From Cryptomeria japonica (Eukaryota > Streptophyta > Pinopsida > Cupressales > Cupressaceae), in contig NC_081413.1 of the NCBI RefSeq assembly GCF_030272615.1, positions 16,872,285-16,936,284 of the forward strand: a stretch of 64,000 nt of DNA, read 5' to 3'. The notes below the pieces were generated by a model. That model did not search any database, was not told the origin of the DNA, and saw only the letters and a list, made by a program, of their open reading frames with translations. Of this stretch, positions 24,131 through 36,640 are shown piece after piece (position 1 is the stretch's first letter; each line of letters starts with the position of its first letter). A program made the position numbers and the translations under genes.

Positions 24131-25744
24131 TGTAGACACCTAAAAATGGTCAACGCTTGTGGAATCATACTTTTAACACTTACGCATTGCCTCATTTTAG
24201 GTTTTTGCGTCGCATTAACATTTCTCCTATGATTCGCACTTGGTCTTTATCATTTGCGAGCATCGAGTCATTCTTCTACATTCTTCAATCATCTCGTTCT
24301 CAAATTTGGTCTTGTCGACAACACTATCGAGTCATGATTTTGATCAATTTTATCCTGTCGCATCAATGTGCGTATTCATTTGTCATCATTTTGGACATCG
24401 TCAATCCTACTTAGGGTTTTGTCCTCTTATCAATCTTATCATCAATCATATCATTTTGGACATCGTCAATCCTAATTAGGGTTTTGTCCTCTTTTCAATC
24501 TTATCATCTGGCGATCGGTTTTTTCAATCTTGTCATTTTGCGATTGATTTGTCATCGATCGTTGTCATTTTCAATCTTGTCATTTTGCGATCGATTTGTC
24601 ATCGATTGTGGTCATTTTCAATCTTGTTGTCTTGCAATCTATTTTGTCATCGATCCTTGTCCTCTTGTCGATCTTGTCATTTTGCGATCATTTCGCTATC
24701 GATTGTTGTCTGTCTCAATTATGTCAATTTGGATCAATTTGTCATTGTTCCTCATCAATTGGCGCATTTATCAAGCAAATCATTTATCACATTGGTCATT
24801 TATCAATTCAGAATCAAATGGAATTAATTATCTTCAATCAAGACCTAATTGTCATTCTCGCATTGCTAATTCATCTTCTAGGGTTCCGTGATTTAATCAT
24901 TTAACCCTGTTTGTCATTTCTCTCTCTAGGATTAATAAATTATTTATTTATCCTAAGTCTTCTCATCGCAATTAAATGTTCATTTAATTGGCTAATTATG
25001 CCTCTTTGTGAATTAATTAATAAATGAAAGATTATTAATTAATTTACCTAATTTATAATTCCTAATTTTCATCAATTTCAATTCTAATTTCTTAATTCCT
25101 AATTTCAATTTCCTCCTATTTCTCTCCTAAATTCATGGGAATGACATAGAAATTTGTCATAATTTGTCATAATTGACAATCAATCAATTCTTGACATAGA
25201 AATTTGTCATAAATTGTCATAAATTATCAATCAATCAAATTTTGCATAGAAAGTGCATAATTTGTCATAAATTTGTCATAATTGACATAATTGATTTGCA
25301 ATTTCCATTTGAATTGAATCATGCTAATTTATCCATCTCTCCAATTTCTCTGTAAATTGGATGAATTTCTTCAATCAAGACCCCCAATTGATTGCATATT
25401 TTGGCCTCCCCTAATCAGATTATCGAATTTCTAATCACTTTGTCAAATCACACTTCGAGTATTCTTGAGCAATATCTCATTTACTTGCTTTCATATCATG
25501 ATCATGCACTAGTAGGTGAGATTCACAACAAAACTATTTGGAGAGGAAAGAAGAACAATGGAGCCGCATGGAAGAAGCATTCAAGTCTGCATTTGGTTTG
25601 CATAGTCTTTCGTTTTTGAATGTTTTCATTTTCATGTCTCTATTGAGTGTTGTTATGGATAGATCATTGCAATGAGCTTTCGTGATTTGAGCTAATGATT
25701 AATGTTTATATCGCTTGTGATGATTTCCTATTTCCTAACTTACA
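24131..25744 (+). repeat. Element C 3' LTR
   Basis: 1614 bases, TGTAGACACC...CTTACA, near-identical to the 5' LTR. It is followed by the right GAAGG target duplication (25745-25749). Confidence 0.95.
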
Positions 25745-26990
25745 GAAGGATTAAAGTATATCTTGTTAAGTGTTGCATAACTTAACAATAAAGGATACGG
25801 ATTAGAGTTCAATGAAGGGATATGTAAGATAAATGAAAAATCTGGAAGTCTAATTGCCACCGATAAACAGTCAAGAGGAAATTTGTTCTATCTAGACACA
25901 ACCTTAGGTAATTGTCTAGTGGCCAAGGTAGAAGATAGTTGGTTATGGCACAAAATATTGTGTCATGTTATTTTTGATAGCATAGCTAAAGTTAGTAAGG
26001 CAAAATCTATCAGAGGAATGCCTGACATTGTAAAACTTGAAATGCTATGTGCAAAGAGTGTCAACTAGGAAAGTTGACCGGGTCCAGTTTCAACAATAAA
26101 ACTTTCTCATCTGAAAGTGTGTTGGACTTAGTTCACATAGAGCTGTGTGGTCCCATGAGTACCAAGAGTTTCTATAGAGACCGGTATTTTATGTTATTTG
26201 TGGATGACTTCTCAAGGATGATGTGGGTTGTATTCCTAAAAGAAAAATCAGAAGCCTTTCACATGTTTAAGGTGTTTAAGGCTTGAGTAGAAAGAGGAAC
26301 CAGTAAAAATATGAAGTGCCTAAGATCAGACAAAGGAAGAGAGTTCACTTCTCAAGAGTTCTTGAAATACTGCGAGGAACGAGGAATAATGAGACAAATG
26401 TCTGCACCCAGAACACCTCAGCAGAATGGTGTTGCTAAAAGAAGAAACAAAACTCTTATTGATTGTGCCAGAACTCTAATGATATAGAAGGATATTCCAC
26501 ATACCATCTGAAGAGAATCCATAAGCACTGATGTATATACTCTGAATCGGATACAAGCAAAGAAGGTAACAAACAAAACTCCTTATGAGTTATGGAGTGC
26601 TTATTCACCTAATGTTTGTTATTTTAAAGTATTTGGAAGCAGATGCTATATAAAGAGGGATGAGTACACTGGAAAATTTGATCCCAAGAGTGATGAGGGA
26701 ATCTTCCTAGGTTACTCAACAAAGAGCAAGGCATACCGGTGTCTAAACAATAAATCGGTAAGATTGTGGATAGTGCAAATGTCAGAGTAGATGAGTACTC
26801 TGAGAAGAATGAATAGGAGAGTAAAAGTGAACCGAAAGAGTATAAAGGGTTTAAATACAATGTACCGGTGGAACCTATAGAAGAAAATCCTGTCGAAACA
26901 TCAAATGAAGAAGTCGATGGAATAGAACCTGCACAACCAGTAGAAGAAGCTCCAGGGAATGAACCGGTACTGGCCAAATATGTCAGAAAG
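25745..26990 (+). pseudogene. pol: Element B integrase region (broken)
   Basis: This resumes the B polyprotein after element C at VEGLKYILLS. It holds the GNLFYL linker, the zinc site (WLWHKILCHV... CKECQLGK), and the integrase core (LVHIELCGPMS; KCLRSDKGREF; APRTPQQNGVAKRRN). Stops and frameshifts are frequent: TAA at about 25781, a shift near 26060, TAG near 26284 and 26486, TAG near 26516 and others. It would insert the cDNA into the genome, but it is dead. Confidence 0.88.
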
Positions 26991-28614
26991 AATCACTTAG
27001 CAAAAGACATCATCGGTGATAAGGATGCATGAGTCTTAATCAGGAGAAGAGCAAGAGTGAATGAGTGTATGCTCTCCATCGTTGAACCTAAAACATCAAA
27101 GGAGGCTCTGAAAGATGATGAATGGGTCAGAGCAATGGAAGAAGAACTGGAACAAATAGAGAAAAATGATACATGGACCCTAGTACCCAGACCAGAAAAT
27201 AAAAATGTAATAGACACCAAGTGGGTGTTCAGGAATAGAATGGATGAAACTGGCAAGGTAATAAGAAACAAGGCAAGATTGGTTTATAAGGGCTATGCTC
27301 AAGAAGAAGGCTTGGACTATGGAGAAACTTTTTCACTGGTAGCCAGACTGGAAGGGGTCATAATTCTGCTGGTCTATGTTGCTTATAAAATATTTAAAGT
27401 ATATCAAATGGATGTCAAATTGGCATTCTTAAATGGTGTGTTGGAGGAAGAGGTATACATAGAGCAATTGGAAGGGTTTGCATCTGAAGATGGGAAAAAT
27501 ATGGTAATCAGGTTGCAAAAAGCTCTGTATGGACTGAAGCAAGCACCGAGAGCTTGGTATGAAAGGTTACACTCATATCTGCTAAGAATTGGGTTCAAAA
27601 GAACCAGTGATAACATTAATCTATATCTAAAGAGAAAAACTGGAGGAAAACACCTAATTGCTGATATATTTATGGATGACATCATCTTTGGGGGAGATGA
27701 GCAGGAGCTTTGCAGGACAAATGTAGCAAGAGTTTGAAATGTCCATGATTGGTGAGATTAAGTTATTCATTGGCCTACAATTTTCTCAATTAAAGAATGG
27801 CATCTTTATCAGTTAGACTAAGTACATAAGAGAGATTCTTAAGACTTTTGGAATGGAGGATTGCAAACATGTTGGAACTCCAATGGTCATAGGTTGCAAG
27901 CTATCTAAATATGATGAGGTTGTAGAAGTGAATGAGATACTTTACCAGTCTATGATTTGTAAGTTACAGTATGATGTGCATAGCAGACTGGACATTGCAC
28001 AAGTTGTTGGCTTGGTTGCCAAATTCTCTGCAAATCCAAAGGAAACTCACATGATGGCAGTCAAAAGAATATTTAGATACCTACAAGGGACTGATGTGTA
28101 TGGTCTCTGGTATCTGCACAAGGGAAATTTTAGTCTAAGTATTTTCACTAATTCAGATTTGGCTAGAAATATTGATGACAAGAAGAGCACTAGTGGAGGA
28201 GCATTCTTTCTTGGATTAAGAATTGTATCCTAGACAAGTAAGAAACAAAATTGCATATCTCAATCTACAACTGAAGCTGAGTATGTAGTTGTTGCAATTA
28301 ACTCCACACAGATCGTTTGGATCAAACAACTACTAGAAGGAAATCAAGAAAAAGTGATTGGACCAGTAGTTATTAATTGTGACAACACTAGTGCCATTGA
28401 CATATCTAAGAACCCGGTGATGCACTCCAAAATGAAGCATATAGCCATCAAATATCACTATCTTAGGGAACAAGTTCAAGAAAAAGAAGTGATATTGGAG
28501 TACATACCAACAAAAGAGTAGGTGGCTAATATATTCACCAAGACACTATAGAAGGATACCTTTGATTATCTAAAAGGTAAGTTGGGGTACTTGCCCCTCC
28601 ATTCAGTGAAGTAA
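26991..28614 (+). pseudogene. pol: Element B reverse transcriptase and RNase H (broken)
   Basis: The copia RT block runs from [18 protein letters not shown] (about 27124) through [27 protein letters not shown] and [12 protein letters not shown] to IFMDDIIFGGD near 27667. Met precedes the catalytic Asp pair where other elements here have Val. RNase H follows with SKKQNCISQSTTEAEYV and a C-terminal KHIAIKYHYLREQV block, ending at TAA 28612. Frameshift and stops occur near 27737, 27816, 28231 and 28519. Copia order (integrase before RT) is clear. Confidence 0.9.
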
Positions 28615-28699
28615 GCAATCAAAGTTCTACATCAATTTGGTATGATGGTCAAGGTTTTCTTTTTACAAACAACTAGATTGATGAGTATGGACTACTCTA

Positions 28700-28924
28700 G
28701 TTAGGGGGAGTAGTCTTGTAAATGTCCAGCAAGGGCTCTTTGGCATTGTTGTCAAAGGTGGATATATGTTTAGTGTATTTAAGCATTAGTAGATATCAGT
28801 GATAGGGGGATATATTCATCACTTAGAGTAGACTGATTGGATTGTTGCAATTATAGTGATGAAGAACCATACATCTTATTAGCTAGAGTCTGAAGTGTTT
28901 GCCATCAATGCCAAAGGGGGAGAT
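28700..28924 (+). other. Element B polypurine tract with upstream repeats of it
   Basis: The functional tract is AAAGGGGGAGA just before the LTR at 28925. Similar tracts stand at about 28703 (TTAGGGGGAGTAG) and 28804 (ATAGGGGGA). Confidence 0.8.
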
Positions 28925-30569
28925 TGTTGGATTGTTGCAATTGACAAAACCGATCAATCTAGTACACTAATTTATGTACTAAGGTTTTTCATTGATGTTC
29001 AACACTTACTGGTGAAGACACCAACCAGTGTAGTAGTATAAGGTAAAGTGACGTTGCTTTTCAGTAAGCATTAGTGAATGGAAACAACATTGGTATCGAA
29101 TGATCAAAGACTGCTTTAGCTCAAGGTAAAATAAATTAAGTCAACTGATCTATCATTCAGGAAGACTGGTCACTTTGGTGATGGTAAAGATACAAAAGGT
29201 GACTCGGGCATGAAAACTTGTTTGCTTCAACCAACCGGTAACTCACTGGCAAACAAAGGAGAGATATGATGCTAGCACAATAAACCGACAACCAAAGAAT
29301 GAACTGGTAAAGTAAGAAGTGTAGTCACATACCAGTACACTGGTATGACAAAAGTAGGACAGGTGATCACCATAAATATTGGAGCAATGATCGGCCATGT
29401 GGTTGCGGTGACAAAGAATGAGTTGGTAAGATTGTACCTACGCCAAATCATTTGTTGGTAAAGTTAACTTTCAGTTATCTTGTGGTCAAGCATGAGTACA
29501 TGTGGATTATCTGGTTCACATTTATTTGACTAAATATGACTCAAAGGTTTCTATTCTTGGGAGATATGGTGGCAAAACTAGTTGAACACTTGGCCGAATT
29601 ATTGAAAGGCATGCAGAGGAAAAGTGGGAGAATTCAAATTTGCAACCTTCTGAAATCCTTGATTGATCTAATTGAGGATATGCCTGTAGGTGTCAGCAGA
29701 AAGTGTATAAAGAGTTCTGGAGCTCTTTCTAAAAGTTTTTGATCGTAAAATTTGAAACAAGTGAAATCTTGTTGAAGGCTATCCAAGGTGAAGAAAAGTG
29801 AGAACAAGTGCTAAGTGGTGTTAGGAGAGCTAAGTTTGTTTGTGAGGATGATCGGCTAAGTGTAGAGTTGACTGATAGAGAACCGGATAAGAGCAGAGTC
29901 TAAGAACAGTGAATGGGCAGAGGGTAGAGTCGAAGAACAGAAGATCAATCGAGTGCAGTGCAAAGGAACAAGTGACAAGAAAAGTGAATAGTCGAAGGAA
30001 CTAGTGTTGTGTAGAGAAGTCACAACCGGTGTGTATTGAGTGACATGCATATTGAGATCTGATCAAGCTACTAGGGGAAAATTTACCAAATTATCCAATA
30101 GTTGCTTTCTAACAAGTGCAACTTAAATCCCTTAATTGGGTGGACTTTAACAGGTCCCATTGTATAAATCCCTTAACAGGGTAACATCTTAATTGATGTT
30201 TTAAGTCCTCTAACCAGGCTACCTTTAACCGGGTAAAGGCACTAACCGGCCTTGATCAAAATCCCTTAATAGGGTGGTACTTAACAGTGTTGTTGTAATC
30301 TCCTAACAGGGATGACTCTTAACCGAGCATACTCCAGAAGAGTACAAATTTTGTGAGTTCCTACTCACACCGTGGTTTTCTTCCTATTGGGTTTCCACGA
30401 GATAACTTCTTAGTGTCACTATCAACTTTTCATGCTTGCATACTTTACTTCACCATTTAAGTATATTGTTGGATTTTAGATAAATAAGGATTTAAGATAA
30501 AAGTTAAATTGTGTGAATTTGATTAAGTGTTGATTCACCCCTCCCTCTCAGCACCGGTTGGGACTAACA
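28925..30569 (+). repeat. Element B 3' LTR
   Basis: 1645 bases, TGTTGG...CTAACA, homologous to 5041-6687. Followed by ACCCA, which pairs with GCCCA at 5036-5040 as a target duplication with one mutation. Confidence 0.93.
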
Positions 30570-30574
30570 ACCCA

Positions 30575-32085
30575 TATATAACAGCTATGTTTGACTAAAA
30601 TTAATTTTTAGTTAGAATTACTGAAATTTACTTATGCTGATATGTTGGCTTGAAATGTGACACAATTTTGTGCTTTTACCAAAATTCATTGCTTGTAATT
30701 TGGATACCTCTTGGAGGTCCAGATGGATTGTATTCTGGCATGTAGTCTGTAACTGAGCATGTTAGTCTACATGTAACCTGAATGTTACCGGAGGTTCTAA
30801 GATGAATATATGATGATGTGTATATCTGATTTTGCATTTTTTATTCTCTGCGTTGTTGTTTCCAGTGTGTTACTCTTGTTCCATGATCTGGTATGTTCTC
30901 TTTGAGGACCCACCAGACCATGGTTGCACCACCTAATTAACAAACACATCAAGGATGAGAGGAATCTAATAGATCTAGCCTTGATAGACTAATATTCTAA
31001 TTAGATTCCTAGCTCTTCTAATGAGGTTCTATCATCCTTGAATTGAATTGTTGAATATTAGGGCAAGCTAATGTATTGAAGCAAATTCAAGAAATCTGAT
31101 AGAAATAGTGACCTATAGATGTCGTATAAAACCACCAACCTGGATCTAAGCAGAAGAAGATGATTTGGATTTGTTCTTAGAAGTTTCGCCTGATTTTTCT
31201 AGACCATGTAGTATCAATTCGTCATGGTCCTCTGAATTTCTCATGGTTGAAATTTGAGCTTGTTCATCTCTATTAATCATGTCAATCCTCCCGTACATAG
31301 CTTTGTGCATGTTCTTGCACATAATGAAAAGGGGAAATATGTTGGCAATAGGGGTTTGCCTTAGGTCAAACCTCAATTTTAGAATTAATTATGAAATTGA
31401 ATTAAAAATGTAACTGAATTACTACAATAAAATACTTTCCTTTTGAGGGAAAGGCTAAAAATGAATGAAATACTAATAATATACATTTAATGAAGTTTTG
31501 TTTGTCTCCATAATTGAATTAGGGTTTCATGTAGGTTGTCTTCATAAAACATTGAACATCAATGTCCTCTCCAATTCTTGAATCTTGACTTTACTTATGC
31601 TCCAATGCTTGATAGAAGACCGATTGCTTGCTCACTTGAATGTAGGATCTCAATTTTTCTCTCTTGATTTGATTAGGGATTGGAATTATGAGTGTCAGGT
31701 TTAATATAAGAGGGGTATACCTCCTTTTATACTTTCTTGTCAAAAATTGAATAAATTTTTTAACCTAAGCCAACATAGGATCTAATTTCCCACTCTCACA
31801 ATGTGACCATTGAGAGGGGCTAGTTTGGGGCCCAATTGAGGAGCCCAGGGCATATATGCTATGGTTCTAATTAGGCCTTGTCCATGGGCATATACACTTT
31901 GGTCCTAATTAGGCCCTAGCCATGGGCTCTAGATGAGGGGGTAAAACTAGAAAATAGGTGAAAATGTGACATGAATGAAGGGTGTGAGCATAATTAGTGC
32001 TTCAATTAGGCCTTAGAGGATGGGATGCTAAAGTAAGGCCCAAGTGAGGAAATTATTATAGGTGAGTACAATTCAGGATGTTATA
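30575..32085 (-). other. Noncoding stretch; right part probably element G 3' LTR
   Basis: No gene seen. On the minus strand the right edge begins TATAACATCC directly after a polypurine-like tract, so it may be the start of the 3' LTR of element G (a TGTAACATCC start with one G-to-A change). The left limit of the LTR is not visible. The left part could also be the rest of the element A LTR or its flank. A ~39-base unit (GGGCATATATGCTATGGTTC and relatives) is repeated at about 31849-31925. Confidence 0.4.
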
Positions 32086-34656
32086 TTTAGCCCCCACTTT
32101 AGCAATAGTATGAGACTAAGAATACTCATGGTAAAGTACAAAGGTCTGCATGTTAAAAGGGACATCATAAGAAATAGGAAAAGAGAGAGAATAATGACTA
32201 ATAGCCTAGCAAGGTTTGCTTACTATGAGTCATGAAAAAGAAAAATACCAAATTACAAAGAAAAAGACTCGATTTGCAAAGTAACTTAAGTATCATTTAA
32301 CATGTCATGGTGTGTACATAAAGTATAACATTGAGTGAAGTGTATGCCCCCACATTAAAACAATTGCATACACCTTATCAAGAGCAAATTTTTTAAGATA
32401 GTATGCATCCAAAAGACAAGCAAATTACCAAAAGGAGATTCCTCCAAGAAAGGATAAATCAAAGGACAATGGTCACAAAACATAAAAGTGCATAAGGGAT
32501 CTACTAAGTCTCGGGTTAGTATGCTCTTATGATAAATAATCTATATCATGAATATTTGCACTGAATTGACCTCATCCCCCAAAAGTAGTAGAACCACAAG
32601 CATGATGGAAGTAGAGAACATGTGTCTTTTCAGTCAACTTGGAAGAGACCAAAATATATCTCAATGATTTGCATCATACCCAAGTAGACAACATAAGGGA
32701 CAACATATAGAAGAATTGAGATACCAATAGAAGAATGTGACAACAAATTCAGCCGCTTTATTACCTTTCACCAACTAAATAACAAGGGCCATCTAAAGAG
32801 AACCTAACAAAACACAAAAACACATCACAGGGGAAACAAAATATGAATAAGCAAGAGATGAGAGAGAGAATCTATGACATGATTGAAGCTAATCAAACAA
32901 ATTATCCACCTGGACCAATCTTGCTGAATATTATTTTTGGAAGGTATACAAGATGCAAGAGGAGTGACTTTGAGCATGGTATATGGAGCTATTGAAAGTT
33001 CCAAACAAGGACCATGCTCTAATGTGAGTCACTTTGTTTGTTACTAGGAGCAAGAGTTAATGCTTTTGAAAAGTGTCAATATAGATCATTATTAACATGA
33101 ACAAGCTCATACATGTAGTTAGAATCATTAAAATCAACATTGTTAGCATGAACAACATCATCATCCATTTCATCATCTAGATTGATAAAAATAGGGTGTC
33201 TCACACGAAAAGAGAAAAAACAATCATTTTTCTAAAGCATTTTTAATCTTGGTGATTTAGGTTGAACTTCCTTCCTATGGTTAGCTAAAGGCTAGACAAA
33301 TGGGACTAACTCAATATTTGATGTCTTCGGGGAGGAAATGGTTTGAGAAGCAAGTTCACGAACCTTAGCATGACATCTTTGTCAGTGTTCTCTCGCACAA
33401 CTGTCTCTTTTAGATTTATCTGAAAGTTGTAAAGGTTGAGGATCAATGGACAAAGGTTTCTTTTCTTTCTTTGAAGGAGGAGGAATTTGATAAGCCACAT
33501 TAGATTGACACATAGAAGATGCCAAGTGCTTTCCTTTGTAAGATTTAGGAGGCAACCCTGAAATATATATAGGAGGAATAAAAGGTGTGATAAGGATAAC
33601 AAGTCCATCATGAGGAGGAGGAATAGGTCTAGGGTCTCTAGACTTACTCAAAGATAAGATCATCTCATTTTTCCACTTTTGATAAGATAGAAAAAGGGTA
33701 TCACTTTGAGGCTTGATAGGCTCAAGTTATTCAAGCCAAAAGTAATCAAGGATGGAATTTCCATGCTTCATCATGGGTTGGTACATGCTATGATTAATTG
33801 TTATGATAGTGCCATTATGAAGGAATTTTAGACATTTATGAATAGTTGAAGGGATTACTTTCATGGAAGAGAGCCAAGGATGTCCGGACTTCACATGAAA
33901 TTGATTCGATGTTGAAATGATAGCAAAAGTCGCATTTAAGAACTTAGTACTAGCCTCAATGGGAAGATTAATGGAGTCATTGTTAGGGCAAGAGAAACTA
34001 TCATACACCTTGACCATAACATTAGATTTATCATATGTTACTCGATGCAACTATAAATGTAAAGATATTCTTCAATGATCACATTCACCATACACACTCG
34101 ATCAATGAGAACCCCTTGTGAGAGTTTGTCTTTGATCTTCACCCTGATATACAATGGGCCACCAAGTGCATCAATAGTCTCACTAGGATCAAAGGTAATG
34201 CATAGGTGCTTAGGAGGTGTAGGTTTGTCAACAAGATTCAAAACATTGTTAGACACAACACCAAGGCCATCAAGACAAAAGGCAAGAGAAGCAGACTCAA
34301 CCATATTAGTAGAATGGGAAAGCAAGGGATTCGTGAAGATTTGGAGATTTTGATTAGGAGGAGCTACTTATTTGTTTCCTTTGTCATTCACAATAGTTAT
34401 GGATGTGTTATTATTATCAATGAAATCTTGAATTGTACTCCTTAAGGTATAACACTTCTTAGTGTCATGACCAGGTTGATGGTGATATTGACAAAAGGCT
34501 TTGTGATCATGTGATAAGATGGAAAAGGTTTGGAGTTATCAATTGGCTTGATGGGAGGAAGTTTCAAAACATTATTATTTATCAATCTCGACATTATACT
34601 ATGCAAAGACTCAAAAAGAGGTGCAAGTTAAATCTAAAGTATTTGGATAAAGGGGT
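32086..34656 (-). mobile_element. Element G: decayed Tat-type retrotransposon lacking RT and integrase, inner part
   Basis: Read on the minus strand: gag C-terminus (34656-34430, with a CQYHHQPGHDTKKC knuckle), protease (34330-33727), a variable linker (33720 to about 32900), then decayed DNA to a polypurine-like tract (32100-32086). No reverse transcriptase, RNase H or integrase motif occurs between protease and tract. The gag upstream part continues at 41584-41274 beyond copia F, and a further piece sits inverted at 52795-52872. The copy looks non-autonomous or deleted. Confidence 0.75.
33727..34656 (-). pseudogene. gag-pro: Element G gag C-terminus and protease (broken)
   Basis: The gag piece APLFESLHSIMSRLINNNVL aligns with TPLGEPIESVMRQLIQAKFI of element C, followed by the CX2HX4HX4C knuckle near 34480. 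The protease shows GVLIDRVCMVNVI where C has RVLIDGGAGLNIY: the catalytic Asp is kept but the following Gly is lost. HPWLSSMKVIPSTIHKCLKF (about 33900-33800) matches the HPWIHAMKVVPSTYHQCLKY block of C. Frameshifts and stops are common. Confidence 0.8.
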
Positions 34657-35711
34657 TGTTGGTATTTTGGTATGGTTTTGTCATTGATGTCAACACCTAC
34701 TAAAAGCACTTTGGAGATCCAGCAAACATTCACCAGCAAGCAAGTAACTATTGCACAGTTACTGGTATATGGTACACTGGCAGGATATAATGATCACCGG
34801 TAATTGGAATGGCATGGAATACACTTGGTAATGTCGAAGACATTGTGTGGACATCTTATCTTGGAGAATTGATCATTGTTATATTCATATTTGAATATTT
34901 TCTTTTATCAACAAATAGGTCCAGGGTTATCCAGGGCTACACCGACACGTTTATCTTTTCCAGATCAGCATGGAACACTATGGAGATGATTAATTAATGT
35001 TGTAAATGCATTAAGCCGACATGTTCAATTGGTTATTGCATCAAATATTATATTGTTTGTAAAATGTTTTTATTGTAATATTTTGTAGAGCTGACCTACT
35101 AAAATTGGTCTTAGGTTATGGTATAAATGTAAGGTCTTATTTGTAAGATCGAATGTGGAATGTGAAGAAGGTATATTGTGAGGGGATATGCGAGATTAAG
35201 GAGAGCTATACACGAAGACATCATTTGAAGGTGAAGCTAGGTTTTTGTGAAGGCATATCAGCATTACACCGGTACTAAATCCAGCATATGAAGATGCTAT
35301 TTTGAGCAATACATTCTTATTGGATTTAACCATCCAATTGTAGTCAGTGTGACTCCCATTTGTGTTTGAGCAGTGAGCTCTACGCGCTTGGCCTTTCTGC
35401 ATGTGCAAACTCCATTTATGTATAGTTACTATCTGTAGTAGTATCATCTGATTGTGGGTAAGGTTTCCCACCATGGTTTTTCCCCTTACAGGGTTTCCAC
35501 GTACAAATATTGGTGTCATGTGTTGTGGATGATTTTATCTTTTGGTGTCATGCATTAATCTTTACCGGTATTGCCTTTATCTGTTAAATCTGTCCACCGG
35601 TATAATAGACTGTCTCATCGATATTAAAGCAGTAATTGATTAATTTGTTTTTGGTTTAAAGTTTTAGACAACTGATTCACCCCCCCTCTCAGTTGTCACC
35701 GGGACCTAACA
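34657..35711 (+). repeat. Element F 5' LTR
   Basis: 1055 bases, TGTTGGTATTTTGG...CCTAACA, matching 40212-41273. Confidence 0.94.
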
Positions 35712-35713
35712 AT

Positions 35714-35725
35714 TGGTATCAGAGC
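35714..35725 (+). other. Element F primer-binding site (initiator Met tRNA)
   Basis: TGGTATCAGAGC, two bases after the LTR, as in element B. Confidence 0.95.
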
Positions 35726-35767
35726 TAAGTCCTCTTTTGCAGAAGTTTAACAACTTGAGGAGATCCA

Positions 35768-36640
35768 GTGTCTACTAACTATTTCAAGAAGGAAAATCCT
35801 AAACTTGATGGAGCCAACTATGGGATATGGAAGATCAGAATGGAGACACATCTGAATTGCATTGGAAAGGACATCTGGGATGTTACAAAGAATGGTTATA
35901 CCGCTGCTACCCCAGGTCAGCCTGCTCCAACTAACTTGACTAAAGATGAAGAAAATGATTACAAAGCAAGAGAAGCACTTTTGAGCGCATTGACAGATCA
36001 ACAAATGATGGGATTATCAGACAGATCAACTACTAAAGCTATTTGGGATCATTTGGAAACATTGAATGAAAGAGATTCCACAGTCAAAATTGCAAAACTT
36101 GAAAGCTTCCGAGTCAGGTATGAAAATCTAAAAATGGAAGAGGATGAAAGAATTTCTGCTTTTATGGAAAGAGTAAATGAAATTATTTCAACAGTTTTAA
36201 GAGGATTGCCACCGGCATACAAAATGAAGGTTACTGCTATAAATGAATTAAGAACAATGCCTAATACATCAGTAACTAGGGATACATTGATTGGAAAACT
36301 TTCAGCCTTTGAAATTGAGGAATTTGGTCCTATTGCTACTATAAAGACAGATTTAGCTTTCAAAGCATCAACATCATCTGCATCATCATTTGACAAATCT
36401 GATTGGAAAGCCTTTTATGCAAGAGAAATTGAGGAAAGTAGGAAAGAACTTGAAGAACTTGAAGCACTATTTGCAAGAAAAATGCCTAAAGGTCCAGTTG
36501 GAAGTAAGTATGAAGGTAGAGCACCCTTTGAATGTTTTAACTACAATAAGATTTGTCATATGGCTTCAAGATGCCCTGATAGACATGCTAGACTAAGAGA
36601 AGAAGCTAGAAGGACATACAAGCCTAACCCTGAATATTAG
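35768..36640 (+). CDS. gag: Element F gag, apparently intact
   Basis: A 290-residue open frame that starts 43 bases after the primer site. It shows the copia gag signature (LDGANYGIWKIRMETHL near residue 14), a helical central domain, and a C-terminal knuckle CFNYNKICHMASRC at about residues 256-269, where Tyr stands in for the second Cys and the usual Gly before His is Cys. It ends at TAG 36638, but the same frame continues after this stop into protease, so the natural polyprotein was probably longer. It is the best-preserved coding region in the window. Confidence 0.85.
   Translation: MSTNYFKKENPKLDGANYGIWKIRMETHLNCIGKDIWDVTKNGYTAATPGQPAPTNLTKDEENDYKAREALLSALTDQQMMGLSDRSTTKAIWDHLETLNERDSTVKIAKLESFRVRYENLKMEEDERISAFMERVNEIISTVLRGLPPAYKMKVTAINELRTMPNTSVTRDTLIGKLSAFEIEEFGPIATIKTDLAFKASTSSASSFDKSDWKAFYAREIEESRKELEELEALFARKMPKGPVGSKYEGRAPFECFNYNKICHMASRCPDRHARLREEARRTYKPNPEY

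Larger units (their letters stand above)
8015..25744 (+). mobile_element. Element C: near-complete Tat-type Ty3/gypsy retrotransposon with antisense PMD cargo
   Basis: A 17.7-kb element with two similar LTRs (8015-9627, 24131-25744), a primer site, a 2-kb leader, gag, protease, RT, two RNase H-like domains, integrase, a long 3' region carrying an antisense plant-mobile-domain frame (23324-21516), a polypurine tract and a perfect 5-base target duplication. The integrase after RNase H order and dual RNase H mark it as gypsy, Tat lineage. Coding frames have few frameshifts but many point stops. LTR differences are mostly C/T or G/A changes, many at CG, so divergence is modest and methylation-driven. 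It is younger than B, which it splits. Confidence 0.95.
5041..30569 (+). mobile_element. Element B: Ty1/copia retrotransposon, split by element C
   Basis: Two long LTRs (5041-6687 and 28925-30569) begin TGTTGG and end CTAACA. They flank an initiator-Met primer site, gag-protease (to 8014), then integrase-RT-RNase H (from 25745), in the copia order. Flanks are GCCCA (5036-5040) and ACCCA (30570-30574), a target duplication with one change. Element C (8015-25744) sits inside. Many stops and LTR differences make B an old, dead copy. It inserted into the LTR of element A. Confidence 0.93.

Noticed and set aside
31146-31376. 76-residue minus-strand open frame
   Set aside because: No recognisable domain, no homologue within the window, and it lies in apparent noncoding LTR or flank sequence.
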